Assembly (NCBI RefSeq): GCF_921293095.1
Contig: NC_060248.1
Location: forward strand, 135,854,972-135,918,971
Direction of reading: 5' to 3'
Origin: Ischnura elegans
Lineage: Eukaryota; Arthropoda; Insecta; Odonata; Coenagrionidae
DNA length: 64,000 nucleotides
Below, piece after piece: positions 34,264-44,530 of this stretch (within the stretch, counting starts at the first letter, position 1; each line of letters opens with the position of its first letter). A program made the translations under genes and the position numbers. The notes beneath the pieces are model-generated. The model saw nothing but the letters and a program-made list of their open reading frames with translations, was not told the origin of the DNA and did not search any database.

Positions 34264-35043
34264 CTCCCCAGGAACAGAAGGATTTATGATCGCATTACAA
34301 GACCAGTCGGTGAAATAAAAAATTATGAAAAATATGTAATTAAAAACCCAAATTTATTGGATGACGGGTGCAGAAAATGTGATAATGCCTCTGAGACGAT
34401 ACAGCACATCACAAGTGGATGCACTAAGTTATCCCAAAAAAACTATCTGCACCGTCACAATGAAATATGCAACATCATCCACCAGAAATTAGCTCTAAAG
34501 TATAAACTCATAGAAAATGGAGTTCCTTATTATAAGTACACACCTAAAACCATCCTTGGAAACGATCACTAAGATTTATTATGACCGTTTAATTATTACC
34601 GATAAATCAGTCCATAGCAATAGACCCGATCTAGTAGTGCAAGATAAAACTCACAATGAAACGTACTTGATAGACATTGCCGTACCTAATTCGCATCATA
34701 TCACTACAGCCTACACCAACAAAATGTAAAAGTATGAAGAACTTAAAAATGAAATTAAGAGATTGTGGCAATCAGATAAAGTACACATAATACCTATCAT
34801 TATTTCTGCCACAGGAGTACTGCCTCATTCAATCCATCAAGGTCTTCAAACTATTGGACTGCCGAAAAACTTGTTTATTACAATACAAAAAGCAGCAATT
34901 TTAAATACTTGCCGGATTGTCAGAAAAATTTTGAACACAGAGTAAAAAGACGAGAGTACTAAGTGATACCCGTAACTCGCCTAAAACCAGCAAAAATGCT
35001 GTGAAAATATATTAAATAATAATAATAATAGTAATAGTAATAT
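34264..35043 (+). mobile_element. R2-like LINE C-terminus with restriction-like endonuclease
   Basis: Frames 34357-34572, 34517-34729 and 34763-34945 are consecutive. They show a CCHC knuckle (CRKC..ETIQHITSGC, spacing C-x2-C-x8-H-x4-C) and LHRHNEICNIIHQKLA. The PD..D nuclease core follows (RPDLVVQD to YLIDIAVP, 14 residues between PD and D), and then KYEELKNEIKRLWQ. This is the layout of the restriction-like endonuclease of R2-type LINEs, which cuts target DNA. A frameshift near 34560 and a stop at 34727-34729 break it. A 3' UTR and an AAT/AGT repeat tail end at about 35043. Confidence 0.75.
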
Positions 35044-36458
35044 GTCTTTACTCTGGCGAGGTTGAGACTAATAAGTCCCCTCTTCCACTTCACCTTCACA
35101 TGGGCTCTCACCTCTCAGTCGATGCCTTTGCAAGGCCTAAAAAAACCGACAAATGCGATGTGACCAATGGAAAACAATTGCCACACAAACCCTGAAAGAG
35201 CGAAATTCACTCGTTTTTCGGCCTATTTTATAATACGTTCTTTATTCAAGAATAGAAACCCACCCCCGTTTTTAATATCCGAGGTCATTGGGTATTCCAC
35301 AGGAAAAGAAGTGGCTTCTTCTACCCTGAACAAATGAAGTGTGAAGCCAATGGACTCAATGATTTTTCAAAGAGTAAAGAGTCCAGAAATTGGTTGAATA
35401 AATATACAAAACCTTGGTGGCCAACGGGTGAGAGTGAGCCTCTGTATCGCGCTGACACCGATTGGAAAAGAACTTTTGCCCTTCTTTGGTTTCTCACCCC
35501 CTCATTTGAAATTCGCATGCATGTGACTTAATATCTATGCTCACCAATCCAACCAAACTTCGAGTTTAATAACTGGGTTAGAACTACGGAGTAATTTCAT
35601 TTTGAAACAACGAAAACAACTATAGCGATATTCCCCTCGCTACCGAATAGCGGCCTCTTACCCATTCCCTATTTTCCCATTATTATTGCCTTATTGGAAA
35701 ACAACTAGAGAGCAATGTGAGTGAAAGGCAGTTGGCCGTATTTATAAAAGGGAACACTTTTTAGGGAAGGGAAACTGCCAAAATGCCTCACAAACACTTG
35801 ATGTAAACCTACCTGAATCGATAGAATACTTTATAAATACCTTCAATCATCCTCAGTAATGCAATGGTTGATAGCCTTGCTCGGCAGCTGATAGACAAAT
35901 GACTGTCTATGATGATCTGAGGACATCTATATTGACTTTTTCATCGTTCCAAACGAAGAGTGTGACACCTTGGTTCTCCGTATACTCCACCTAATACTTC
36001 AGTGACCATTGACCCAACCACGCCATTGGAGGTCATTTGGGTGACAGGAGGGATCTGCGGACCTCGTACATAACTTTGGCCTCCTTTGGTTAGTTATGGT
36101 GGTTGTTCAGATAGTGAAACCTCGTAGAAATTATACCCACGCAAGACGTCATATTTATGAAGCTGAAAATACTGGTATGCGGACAGTACTATTGACTTAA
36201 TTTTTCAAAACAAAAAAAGATTGATAAAACTTAACGTATGCACCCAGATTAAGGGGTCAAAAAATTTACCTTTCTGCTGTGCTATTGTTTCAATTCAATA
36301 GCAACAGCAGTACAAATATATGTATTTATTACCAATAAAAACTTAAAATAATCGTACAATGTCGATATTTTCCTTCTAAGCCATCAGCATGAATGTATAA
36401 AGGAAAAGTTGGAGCCACTGCAATCACGGAAAAACAATTGAAAAACGATACAATGATA
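35044..36458. other. Gene-free stretch with a possible RTE-2 tail scrap
   Basis: 35790-35840 resembles the RTE-2 3' end (CTCACAAACACTTGATGTAA then ACCTACCTGAATCGATAGAA). A pair of 65-codon ORFs on opposite strands at 35321-35531 matches nothing known. No other feature is seen. Confidence 0.4.
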
Positions 36459-36538
36459 TTCGTGCGTAGGTTTCCGCGGCGTTGTTCACGATGACTGCTA
36501 ATTTTCGGGTTATCCAGCTGCGTCTGTCGTTTATGGTT

Positions 36539-36579
36539 GACAATAGTTTCGGAAGCCATCCTGCTTCCGTCTTCAGGTC
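36539..36579 (-). ncRNA. Hammerhead-like motif at PLE-2 terminus
   Basis: Minus strand: GAC, CUGAAGA, an extra C, GGAAGC/GCUUCC around AGGAUG, GAAA, ACUAU, U17, GUC. Helices I and II are intact. The cleavage triplet reads AUU rather than GUC or GUU, which weakens the C-G pair of helix III, so this copy may be poorly active. Confidence 0.55.
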
Positions 36580-36747
36580 GAAGGTGAGAAGTTTTCATTT
36601 TTTGCCGTCTTACATAGCACTGGCCGATCTCCTCCTGTGCGCTGATTGGTCAGAACTCTCTTCCAAACGTTGCTGATTGGGTAGCCGTTATCCCTGTTAA
36701 TATTTTGTGTTTTGTGCATTTCAATTGCTTCCCTGATTTGCCTTGGG
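36573..36747 (-). pseudogene. PLE-2 C-terminus downstream of the insertion
   Basis: This is the second half of the interrupted PLE protein on the minus strand: QIREAIEMHKTQNINRDNGY, then PISNVWKRVLTNQ. The REAIEIxK..NRDNG block is the usual end of PLE proteins with GIY-YIG. The ORF containing it (36573-36812) starts inside the transposon, so its first 20 or so residues are artefactual. Confidence 0.8.
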
Positions 36748-36951
36748 CACAGAGTATACAGAGAGGAAAGAGGGCGCCCTAAGCTGTAATCGCGAAATGC
36801 GCTTCCGGCCATGTTCTAAGCGCGTTAATGATCTCAAGCATCGAGTCTTTTAGCATGGTTTGAAGGGTAAAGGCGTGAAATCCAGGATCTTATTCGTGTT
36901 TTAAAGTGCGAATCGCATGCAAATATCATTATTTGGTGAGCACTAAATGCG

Positions 36952-37188
36952 ATGGCGGATAATGAAAGGCGAGGAGGATACACTTGGTGTTCTGCAATTG
37001 ATTGCAAGAATAACTCAGGAATGCCCAAAAGCGACCTGATTTTTTTCGGTTTCCCGAAAGATCTCGCAAGGTAAGTTTGAAATTATTTATGATATTAATA
37101 TTATTTATGTTCCCATAATTGGACAACATCATGAGGTTCGATGCCATTGCTTATATTTCAGTGAATCATCTAATGCTGCCTTGTAAAA
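36952..37188 (+). pseudogene. THAP-type first exon of P-like transposase, truncated
   Basis: ATG at 36952 opens MADNERRGG, then YTWCSAIDCKNNSG and SDLIFFGFPKD, ending at AG|GTAAGT (37070/37071). The C-x4-C pair, the aromatic-rich FFGFPKD stretch and its spacing match the start of a THAP (C2CH) zinc-finger DNA-binding domain, which P transposases use to bind their ends. A plausible acceptor (ATATTTCAG, ending 37161) gives a 91-base intron; the next exon has 8 codons and then TAA. The second half of THAP and all catalytic domains are missing, so at most a short stump is made. Confidence 0.7.
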
Positions 37189-37669
37189 GATTGGTATCGT
37201 TGAGATATTAACTAACCTATGCTGAGGGATAAAGAGCAGAGTCTTAATTTCTTGATGTTTTACTTTGGATTTCTACATTACATCTGAATTGGTTATGGAT
37301 TTCATCATTAGAAGCCAATGTTATGTATAGCAGAAAAATGGCAGACTTGGGAACAGGCTCTACTCATACTTCAAGCCTTATTGGCTTCTTTGTAGCATAA
37401 TTCTGTGTAAAAAATGTACTTTGCTTCAAGTCTTCTGCTTACGTAAGATTTTAAAGTCTGATAAATACTCGCAAGACTACGGCTATTGACGCGTTTGAAC
37501 CCCTGCCACTTGTGCAAAGGGAAAGGTATATTAATAATGGGGGAATAACTTTCCGCAATCGGGTTCAACTCCGAAGGATAGAAGGGCGTGGGAATAACAA
37601 TTATAATCGGGAAATAAAGCACAGAGTTCCTCACTTTATATTCAGGGAATCGGCCGTGGACGTGATGGT

Positions 37670-37712
37670 TGCGAATCAGTGAATGGTATATTTGAATCAG
37701 TGAATGGTCTTT
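37670..37712 (+). repeat. Short tandem duplication near the P-like right end
   Basis: GAATCAGTGAATGGT occurs twice in direct order, about 20 bases apart, just inside the right subterminal repeat of the P-like element. Confidence 0.7.
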
Positions 37713-37802
37713 TGACGTGCTTAGAACATGGCCGACGCGTGCATTCCGCATTACAAAATTTTAAGGGAGAAAGTAGGCTTTGTCCTCTCTGTATACTCTG
37801 TG

Positions 37803-38330
37803 CCTTGGGTAATAGCGACTCTCTTTTGCCACTATCTTAACTTTTTCGAATTCAATTTTATAGCCCACCTCACTCCAAACATGCTCTGCAATGGCTGACA
37901 AGTGCAGTTGTTTTTTATTAGTAGCTCTCACATGCTCCTTCATCCTTGTCGCCATTCCTCGGCATGTTTCACCAACATATGATTTTCCGCAGGAGCATGG
38001 CACTGTGTACACGCCTTCGCATAGTGCCTGCGGGATACGATCTTTTGGTCCAGGTACAATGTTTTGTATCTTGGTCACGCAATTGAACCTTGTGATCACG
38101 TCATGCTTCCTTAGTATCCTAGCAATACATTCGGACACTCCTGCTATGAATGGAATTGTAAGCCGTGCCGCAGGTTTGGCCAATTCCTCCTCCTCTGTGG
38201 CCTGGCGTTCTTCAGATGGTCGTGAGTGCATCTTCTTGACCTTAGCGGCCCTTTTGAGGACCATTTTCCTGTCGCAGCCATTCCTGAAAAGTGCTTTGGT
38301 GAGGTGGTCACGGACCGATACCTGAGCGCA
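37803..38330 (-). pseudogene. PLE-2 GIY-YIG endonuclease region
   Basis: The minus strand reads DHLTKALFRNG, KAAKVKKM-like basic sequence, ARLTIPFIAGVSECIARILR, VPGPKDRIPQALCE, and then GVYTVPCSCGKSYVGETCR. RMKEHVRA, LSAIAEHVW and KIVAKESRYYPR follow. GVY and YVG are the two halves of the GIY-YIG motif, with the conserved Arg and His after it; the CSCGK cysteines are typical of PLEs. The RT is absent through truncation. The open frame 37761-38264 runs past the true junction (about 37803) into the P element. Confidence 0.85.
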
Positions 38331-38440
38331 GCATCACACCACCATCCCGCCCAGAAGGCCTCGGTGGTAACCTCTCTACTCCACCGAGCCTTCACCATTT
38401 CCGACGCCGAATCATTGGATTCAGAGAAGAAGCACCACAA

Positions 38441-38700
38441 TTCTCAAAATATTTAAAAAGAATTTAAATATATCAGAATTAAATTATATTTATCCTGAAA
38501 TTAATAGAAATATGCCCGCCATTGTCGTATAAATAAGGTATTTAAGACATTGATTTAAATTAGGTCAATATTTAGTCAATAGATGAGGTATCATTCCCTC
38601 CAGTATACTGCAAAGTTAATAACATAAAACGTAATGCTCTTTTGATATTCCCGAGCATCGATCTTCTCTTCTCCTACAGGCAAATTAACCAATTATAACA
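38441..38700. other. AT-rich spacer between two PLEs
   Basis: No feature recognised between the truncated 5' end of PLE-2 and the terminal repeat of PLE-1. Confidence 0.4.
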
Positions 38701-38790
38701 AGTTAGCAGCCGACGTTTCGTTTTATTTTAAAAACATCTTCAGGGCTATGTTAGAAAAAAAATAATTGTGAAACAATATAAAATGCAGAG
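38701..38790. repeat. PLE-1 terminal inverted repeat, left copy
   Basis: This is the reverse complement of 40897-40987, differing at the cleavage-site base (GUC here, GUU in the other) and at little else. It lies downstream of the coding region on the coding strand. Confidence 0.92.
38708..38747 (-). ncRNA. Hammerhead-like ribozyme motif, PLE-1 3' side
   Basis: Coding strand: AGCC, CUGAAGA, extra U, GUUUU/AAAAC around UAAAAU, GAAA, then the self-complementary ACGU, C17, GGCU pairing with AGCC. All core positions of a type I hammerhead are met except the extra U before helix II. Helix III has no loop, so efficient folding would need two copies pairing through ACGU, as proposed for PLE hammerheads. 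Confidence 0.75.
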
Positions 38791-38989
38791 AATTAGGCAA
38801 TATACAATATATATACATAAAAAAGGAGCAATCGAGTTTTTTTATAAACAATATAATTTATAGAAATATATATATAAACATATATATATGAACAGAATGG
38901 ATTATACAAAAAAGTTTGACACACCTCTAAACTTTGAATACATTTATTGATATTTGGTTTCTACGGTATTGCCACAACCTAGGTTACCA

Positions 38990-40880
38990 TTAATTTTGAT
39001 GTATTAAATAAAAATAAATTTTGCTGAGGTTATCGATGTCTGTTTTTTTATTACAAAAATTTTTTGTTTTTGAAATATAAACCATTTCTTTAAAAAGTCT
39101 TTTTTTCAATATAATTTCATGATCCAAAATTTCGGCGTTCTCAAAATCAAAAATATGGCCATTGTTTATGCTATGGCTAGCAAGAGCACATAGAGTTATA
39201 CCACCTTTTATTGTTGATTTGTGTTGTGAAATTCTATTTTTTAAATATTGCGATGTTTGTCCTATATAACAAGTGTCACAATCGAGGCAAGAAATTTTAT
39301 ATATTATATTACTGTTTAGATTTTTAGGGGTTTCAGATTTTATTTTTGTGTATAGGAGCTTGTTTAGAGTGTTATGATTCTTGTGTGCAATTTTATAATT
39401 TATTTTTTTGAATACGTTCGTAATTTGTTCAGATAATTTACCAATATAGATGATTCCACGGTATGGGGATGTTGTATTTGCTGAATCATTTTTGTTTAGT
39501 GAATTTTGAGTACGTGAAAATCTAGTGTTGTTTTTGTGAAGTATAGAATGAACAAGTTTTTTTGGAAAATGGTTTTTCTTTAGAATATCCTCAATTATTT
39601 TAATGTTTTTTTCGTGAAATATATTATCGCTCAAATTCAGAGCTCTAAATTTTAGTGCAAGCGCTACATTTACTTTATGTTTAAGAGGGTGATGTGATTG
39701 GAAATTTAGAAATCTGTCCGATTTGTGTGGTTTCTTCCACCAGTCTACTTGAATGGATCCATCGTGATTTCTAATTGTTAGCATATCAAGAAATGGTAGA
39801 GTATTATTTTTTTCATATTCTATTGTAAATTGCAATTTAGGGTGGAAACTATTAAAATAATTTAAAATGGTGTCTTCCTTGATGTCATTGGGAAGTGCTA
39901 AATATAAGTCATCCACAAACTTGTAAATGAAAGGAATTTTGAAAGGTAAACTAGTGATTACATTGTCTAAGAGATAGTTCATCGTCAAATCAGCTAAAAT
40001 GGTCGATACTGGGGAACCCATGGGCACTCAATTTTTTATTTGATATTGACGGTCCTTATATTGCATATATCCTTGATTGACAGCAATATCATACAATTCA
40101 AAGAATTCTTCCTTGTTTAATATTGTATGATCAGATATTAAAAGCCAATTTTCTATAATAATATTGTTTAATAGGTCTAGTGGGATGTTTGTAAAAAGAG
40201 ATTTAACATCTAGAGAGCACAGTTTATGATTTAAGGGAATTGTTTGTTGTTTAATTTTATTATAAAAATGAAATGAATCTTTTAAGTTATATTTATCTGA
40301 GGATAGATTCTTAAGAATGCAAGCAAGGAATTTGGCACATTCATAAGTTGGACTATTTATGAAACTCACCACCGGTCTTAGGGGTATGTTAGGTTTATGG
40401 TCTTTAACTAAACCATACAATTTTGGAGGAGTACCGTTGTTTTTTGTTAATTTACATTTTGTCTTAAAATCTATTTTCTTTTCTTTAAAAAGTTTTTTAA
40501 CCAGTGTATTTACTTTAGTTTGAAGTGAAGTAGTAAAGTTTTTATTTTTTGGAATCTCCGTATATATGTCATTATCATCGAGTAAATCATTAATTTTTTT
40601 TATCATATTCTTCTCTATACATTATTGCTGTGTTATTAGTTTTGTCAGTTTTAAGTACAATTATATTTTGGTTATTTTTTAAAAAAACCTTTGTTTTATG
40701 CAAGAGATTGATCATATTAGACGATTTAAAGTTTACCTTTTCTTTTTGAATGAAGTTAGTTATTATATTAGTGCATTGTGCTCTGATTTTGTTTCTAATT
40801 GATGAATTGTTCTATTCAAATATAATACTGTCTATATCTGCTAAAAGTTTTAGCAGATAAAACTTTTTATAATAATTTTA
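38990..40880 (-). pseudogene. PLE-1 reverse transcriptase and GIY-YIG nuclease, three lesions
   Basis: Minus-strand order: an N-terminal region (about 40880-40600) with NIIVLKTDKTNNTAIMYREE; PKLYGLVKDHKP and RPVVSFINSPTY; SLDVKSLFTNIP with the first catalytic Asp; MGSPVS right after a TGA codon that stands where Gly is expected; and YKFVDD (about 39908-39925) with the catalytic Asp pair. The C-terminal third has IIYKISCLDCDTCYIGQT, LKNRISQHK, ALASHSINNGHIFDF and KEMVYISK-like sequence, the GIY-YIG nuclease. PLE proteins reverse-transcribe their RNA and cut target DNA with this nuclease. Open pieces are 40028-40606 and 38990-40027; catalytic residues are preserved. Confidence 0.92.
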
Positions 40881-40896
40881 GCAGTTTTTTTTAAAT

Positions 40897-40987
40897 CTCT
40901 GCATTTTATATTGTTTCACAATTATTTTTTTTCTAACATAGCCCTGAAGATGTTTTTAAAATAAAACGAAACGTTGGCTGCTAACTT
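40897..40987. repeat. PLE-1 terminal inverted repeat, right copy
   Basis: Partner of 38701-38790, upstream of the coding region on the coding strand and in opposite orientation to the left copy. Confidence 0.92.
40940..40979 (+). ncRNA. Hammerhead-like ribozyme motif, PLE-1 5' side, inverted
   Basis: Same as the 38708-38747 motif but on the plus strand and with GUU in place of GUC. A sense transcript of PLE-1 would carry this one as antisense. Confidence 0.7.
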
Positions 40988-42479
40988 TTAATTTATTGAC
41001 CTAAACTCCAGGAAACATCATTTTATATATTAAAATAAGGTCAAGAAAAAGGAGAAATAATAATTATAACAAGACAAATTAGAAATAATTCTTACGCATT
41101 GCGAAAAAGATGGATAGTCAATATTACATCCAAAATTCATTAAAAAATCAGAAATTAGGATTGTGGAGTAGTAAACCAACAAATCATTATTTTTCGTTAG
41201 TTTCAGAAAAATTGCTCTGTTATGACTACAGGCCGAGAGAAAAGTGAAGGGCCCATCAACTGACATTAGGAGGAAATTGACAAGGTGATACTATTCTTCA
41301 CTTTTATAAAGGATTTTGTATTGAGCAGGCTGAGATAAACGAAAAAAATATATCCAAATTATGATACGAGAAAAATTAATTAAGTAATAATTAAATCATA
41401 TCAATATTGTTGGGCTTCATTCGCTTAATCTATTCATGTACTTAGCTTTCTGTTAGATTTACGGCGAACGGCTAGATTTACGCATTCATGCTTCTTGCGA
41501 CATTTTCTCCGATGACCTTTGAAGAATAAGTATAACTGTCGCAAATGAGTGTGAGAATGGAAATAATTTGTACAAAATTTTTGATCCGTGAATAGGAAAA
41601 TAAGCAATTCCAACTTCAAGTTTAAAGGAGGTTTAACCGGAAATGCGCTACTATGTCCGCGAAGTCTTAAAATTATGAAATATTTCATTTATTAATTTAT
41701 ATTTTTCAATTATATAATCAACACCTAAGGTTTTATAGTCATATGTAGCAAATATAGCATTAAAACAAATGCATAAACAGCATGCTATCAGATTTATAAT
41801 AATGACTATCTACAAATAGGCATCGAGCTTGCTTCACACTTTTGAAATGGTGAAACCAATAACAGGGCGGCAAAATGAATTTATCTTTCGGAAAAACTGA
41901 CGATAACCATAGTTGATGCAGAGAAAGTGAAAGTGTGAAGAAACCGCAATAACGACTGATTAGATTTACTTCACAATAGAAGTCAACGTCGGTTTGACAC
42001 CTTCAAAACCGAATATTCAATACGTAGATAGATCCCTTCGTGAGATTTGTGTAAATATCCGTTTTTCGAAACAGACGCATTTAGGCATAACTGTCACGTG
42101 AATTAATAAAATTATCTATAACTATATAAGACTAACTTTTAACGTTTTAAGTACCAGGATAGAATGCAGCCATCACATTCGGAGTGAATAAGTCAAAAAA
42201 GCCCGTTTTCAAGGAGAAAAGCAATTGCACAGCCTGACGCACAAACCCACATGGAATGCAAAATGTATCGTGCAAAGCCGTGAAGAACTGGAAAAATAAA
42301 AGCGATTTCAATTCTAAAATGCCGGAACGTCAGAGCGAGGGAAACACCACCAGTTGAAAGATGTGAAATTGCATACCCTGTGCTTCACGGGTATAAATAG
42401 AATCTGAATGATTGAGCAGGCAACACTGAAAAGTAGGAAGGCATTGCTTAAGTTCTCTGGGATCCCCGAATGTCATTAA
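40988..42479. other. Gene-free AT-rich stretch
   Basis: No coding family or repeat recognised; minus-strand ORFs at 41030-41266 and 41434-41688 are not recognisable. Confidence 0.35.
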
Positions 42480-43176
42480 GTAGCCGACAACTTAACCCTT
42501 TAATTTATTTTACAATCGTCGGCATAGAGGAGAGCACCACAGCTAGAGGGAAGAATGTCATCAACAATGTCGTCAACGTTGAGAGTAAACAGAAGTGGGC
42601 CGAATGCACAGCCTTGAGGCACGCCAGAAGAAATAGGTTAGTAGGTCGACAAAATACCTTCAATTAGAAATCTATGGTTGAGGGAAGTCAGGAAATTAGA
42701 GACTAAACATAAGAGAGTGCCATGGATATTATAACGTGACTGGAGTTTGTGGATGAGGAGGGTATGATAAACGGACTTTAGAAAAGTCAATGTAACAGGT
42801 ATCCAGCTGGGACCTTTTTTTCGAAGGCAGAAATTATATGGTGGTGCAGTATAGAGAGATCAGTGAGGCAGGACCCCCCAGGAAGAAAGCCATGCTGCAA
42901 CGGCGATATGTAAGGGAGAGTGAAATGAAGTATGCGGTTATGGATAATACGTTCAAAGATAATAGATAAAACTGGTAATATTGAAATGGGTCAATAGTTC
43001 TCAACTATGTCCTCACGGCCAGATTTCAAAATGGGGGTTACATTTGATGTTTTCCATTGAGTAGGAAAAATTCCAGATGTAAAGAACCTGTTGAAGATTG
43101 TTGAGATAGGATGATGATTTTGCATTAATAATAAAGGGAAACAATATGATGGCTCAATAAAAAAGAGTGGATTCAC
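42480..43176 (-). mobile_element. CR1/jockey-type LINE RT fragment
   Basis: On the minus strand from 43176: FNRFFTSGIFPTQWKTSNVT and PILKSGREDIVENYRPIS-like RT start; a finger region ending LQHGFLPGGSCLTDL; then, across frameshifts, GVPQGCAFGPLLFTLNVDDI and LLYADDCKI ending near 42500. The YADD box keeps both Asp. Only the first frame (43176-42991) is long enough to stand out. Both ends are cut, without EN or 3' tail. It is distinct from the LINE at 1-3268. Confidence 0.8.
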
Positions 43177-43278
43177 GACATGCTAAATTTAATATGATTA
43201 TATAATTTATTACTTATTGTTAGCATTATAAATATATTACGAAATGTAATGCCAAAACTTCCTAATCCGGCTTTTGCC

Positions 43279-43462
43279 GGCCTCAGTGGCGGTGGGGTAA
43301 AGTCCTCGCCTGCCAAACCGTAAGTCGTGGGTTCGAATCCCACCTGGGTAGGTGGTCCCTATCCAAGGGATGGATGTTAATGTCGTGTATTGTTTATCCT
43401 CCGTTGTTAAGGCCTTAAAGTGCTGTTTACGGGGAAGTTGGAAATAAATAAAATTTAAAAAA
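43279..43462 (+). mobile_element. tRNA-Gly-derived SINE
   Basis: The head (43279-43350) looks like tRNA-Gly(GCC): A-box-like TGGCGGTGGGG, an anticodon arm CTCGCCTGCCA and a perfect B box GGTTCGAATCC at 43330-43340, the internal promoter of RNA polymerase III. A non-tRNA body follows, with a short A-rich end (AATAAATAAAATTT). The acceptor ends do not pair, so it is not a working tRNA. Confidence 0.85.
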
Positions 43463-44284
43463 TTTCATTTGGCAGTCAACTTTCCTGCTCACAAACGTAA
43501 GTATAGCTATATAATTACTGATCCGTATGGTATATTAAATTATAATTACCTACGGATAGATGCCTTCAGTGATAAAAAAGAGTGATGAATTGGAACATAA
43601 AAATATTAGGTGCTTAACTACCGCGAATTATCTTCTCTTCCATGAATAAAATTGATAAAATGTTATTTATTGCTTATAATTTGGGAATGGGCTGTTTTTT
43701 ACCATACAAACTGCCTCCACGATACTTCGAGGGTCGCACTAGTGTTAGGTGGTGAAACTAGCCAGCTGATCTCTAATAAAGAATATTTACTCAAAATTTG
43801 TTTCAGGGAGGCGGACAAGATATTATGAGTCGAAAATTCTAAAACAAAACGGATGTTCCGCTTAATGTTCATCTAATCGAGACGTAAGGCCACTAACAGC
43901 GATTGGAACACTATGATTTGGATCTTGATTGAATGACATTTGCAAATACGGAATGTGAGGTAATAAGCAATGGAAAAAGGGACGGTGGGAATGAGCGTGG
44001 CATTCAGAAAAATATGGGTCGGGCGATCACATTTTCGATCCTTAAAAAAATGGACAGGTATCTTATGAAGAGAATTGAGGAAAGTCTATGTAATCCAAAT
44101 ATTCCGTAGAAAAGACGAGAAGGTACAGAAACGATAAAGGTGAAACGGAAAAGGTAATGTCGTTGCATTTTTCACGATCGCCATGCATCATTATGGAGCA
44201 GCGACTCGCTATCGTAATACTCGGCACCTATTAATATCTATCGTAAAGGAATACAGAAGAAATAGAAGAAAGGTCCATTGCTAG
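43463..44284. other. Spacer, nothing recognised
   Basis: AT-rich; no coding or repeat signal. Confidence 0.3.
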
Positions 44285-44530
44285 GTGAGTCGAGGGCGAA
44301 GCATACTTCGGAAAATATGGCGAAGAATTCGTAGCTGGATCTTTTGCGCCTTTTCATAATGCGACGGGCATGATTATTTCCCCGGTATAAGAGATACATT
44401 GCTTTTAAAACTCCCGGTTGTATGAGAGCATTACGAGGGCAAAATTTTTGAAGACAAGTAGTTCCTGAACTGACCGCTCTCAGACGCCAACGAGCTTTGA
44501 GTTAATTTTTTCCGCCACTGTACCTAACGA
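44285..44530 (+). repeat. Unclassified dispersed repeat, copy 1
   Basis: This shares ordered blocks with 46755-47110: a GAGGGCGAAGCATACTTCGG-like block, an ACTCCCGGTTGTATGAGAGC-like block, and AGTAGTTCCTGAACTGACCG. The copies differ by substitutions and indels. No coding frame spans either. Confidence 0.65.

Larger units (their letters stand above)
36748..37802 (+). mobile_element. P-like DNA transposon, internally deleted, inserted in PLE-2
   Basis: Terminal inverted repeats are CACAGAGTATACAGAGAGGA at the left and its near-perfect complement at the right. A 15-bp subterminal inverted repeat GGCCATGTTCTAAGC lies at 36807-36821 and 37719-37733, about 60-70 bp from each end, as in Drosophila P elements. 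Flanking repeats are CCTTGGG at 36741-36747 and 37803-37809; counting the adjacent G gives the 8 bp GCCTTGGG expected for P, overlapping the last TIR base. With a THAP-type exon inside, this fits the P superfamily. At 1,055 bp it lacks most of a transposase. Confidence 0.85.
36459..38440 (-). mobile_element. PLE-2: 5'-truncated Penelope-like element split by a P element
   Basis: On the minus strand it starts near 38440, has the PLE inter-domain region and GIY-YIG nuclease (38264-37810), is interrupted by a 1,055-bp DNA transposon, and resumes with the C-terminus (36740-36590) and a hammerhead-bearing terminus ending near 36459. Removing the insertion and one target copy rejoins the frame across YYPR and QIREAIEMHK. 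It belongs to the same terminal-sequence family as the 60.1 kb foldback. Confidence 0.85.
38701..40987 (-). mobile_element. PLE-1: nearly complete Penelope-like element with inverted ends
   Basis: The 2.3-kb element is bounded by inverted repeats 38701-38790 and 40897-40987 that are almost identical over 90 bp. Each carries a hammerhead-like motif. The minus strand encodes RT followed by GIY-YIG nuclease. Only three frame lesions were found (TAG at 40812-40814, a one-base slip in an A-run near 40597, TGA at 40028-40030), so it is much younger than PLE-2. Inverted rather than direct terminal copies are known for Penelope elements. I see no clear target duplication. Confidence 0.9.

Noticed and set aside
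36573..36812. 79-codon ORF taken as one protein
   Set aside because: Its first part is transposon TIR sequence; only the part below 36748 is PLE coding.
37371..37751. 126-codon minus-strand ORF inside the P-like element
   Set aside because: Antisense to the THAP exon and crosses subterminal repeats; no transposase resemblance.
43279..43350. Working tRNA-Gly gene
   Set aside because: The acceptor ends do not pair and the sequence continues into a SINE body with an A-rich tail.
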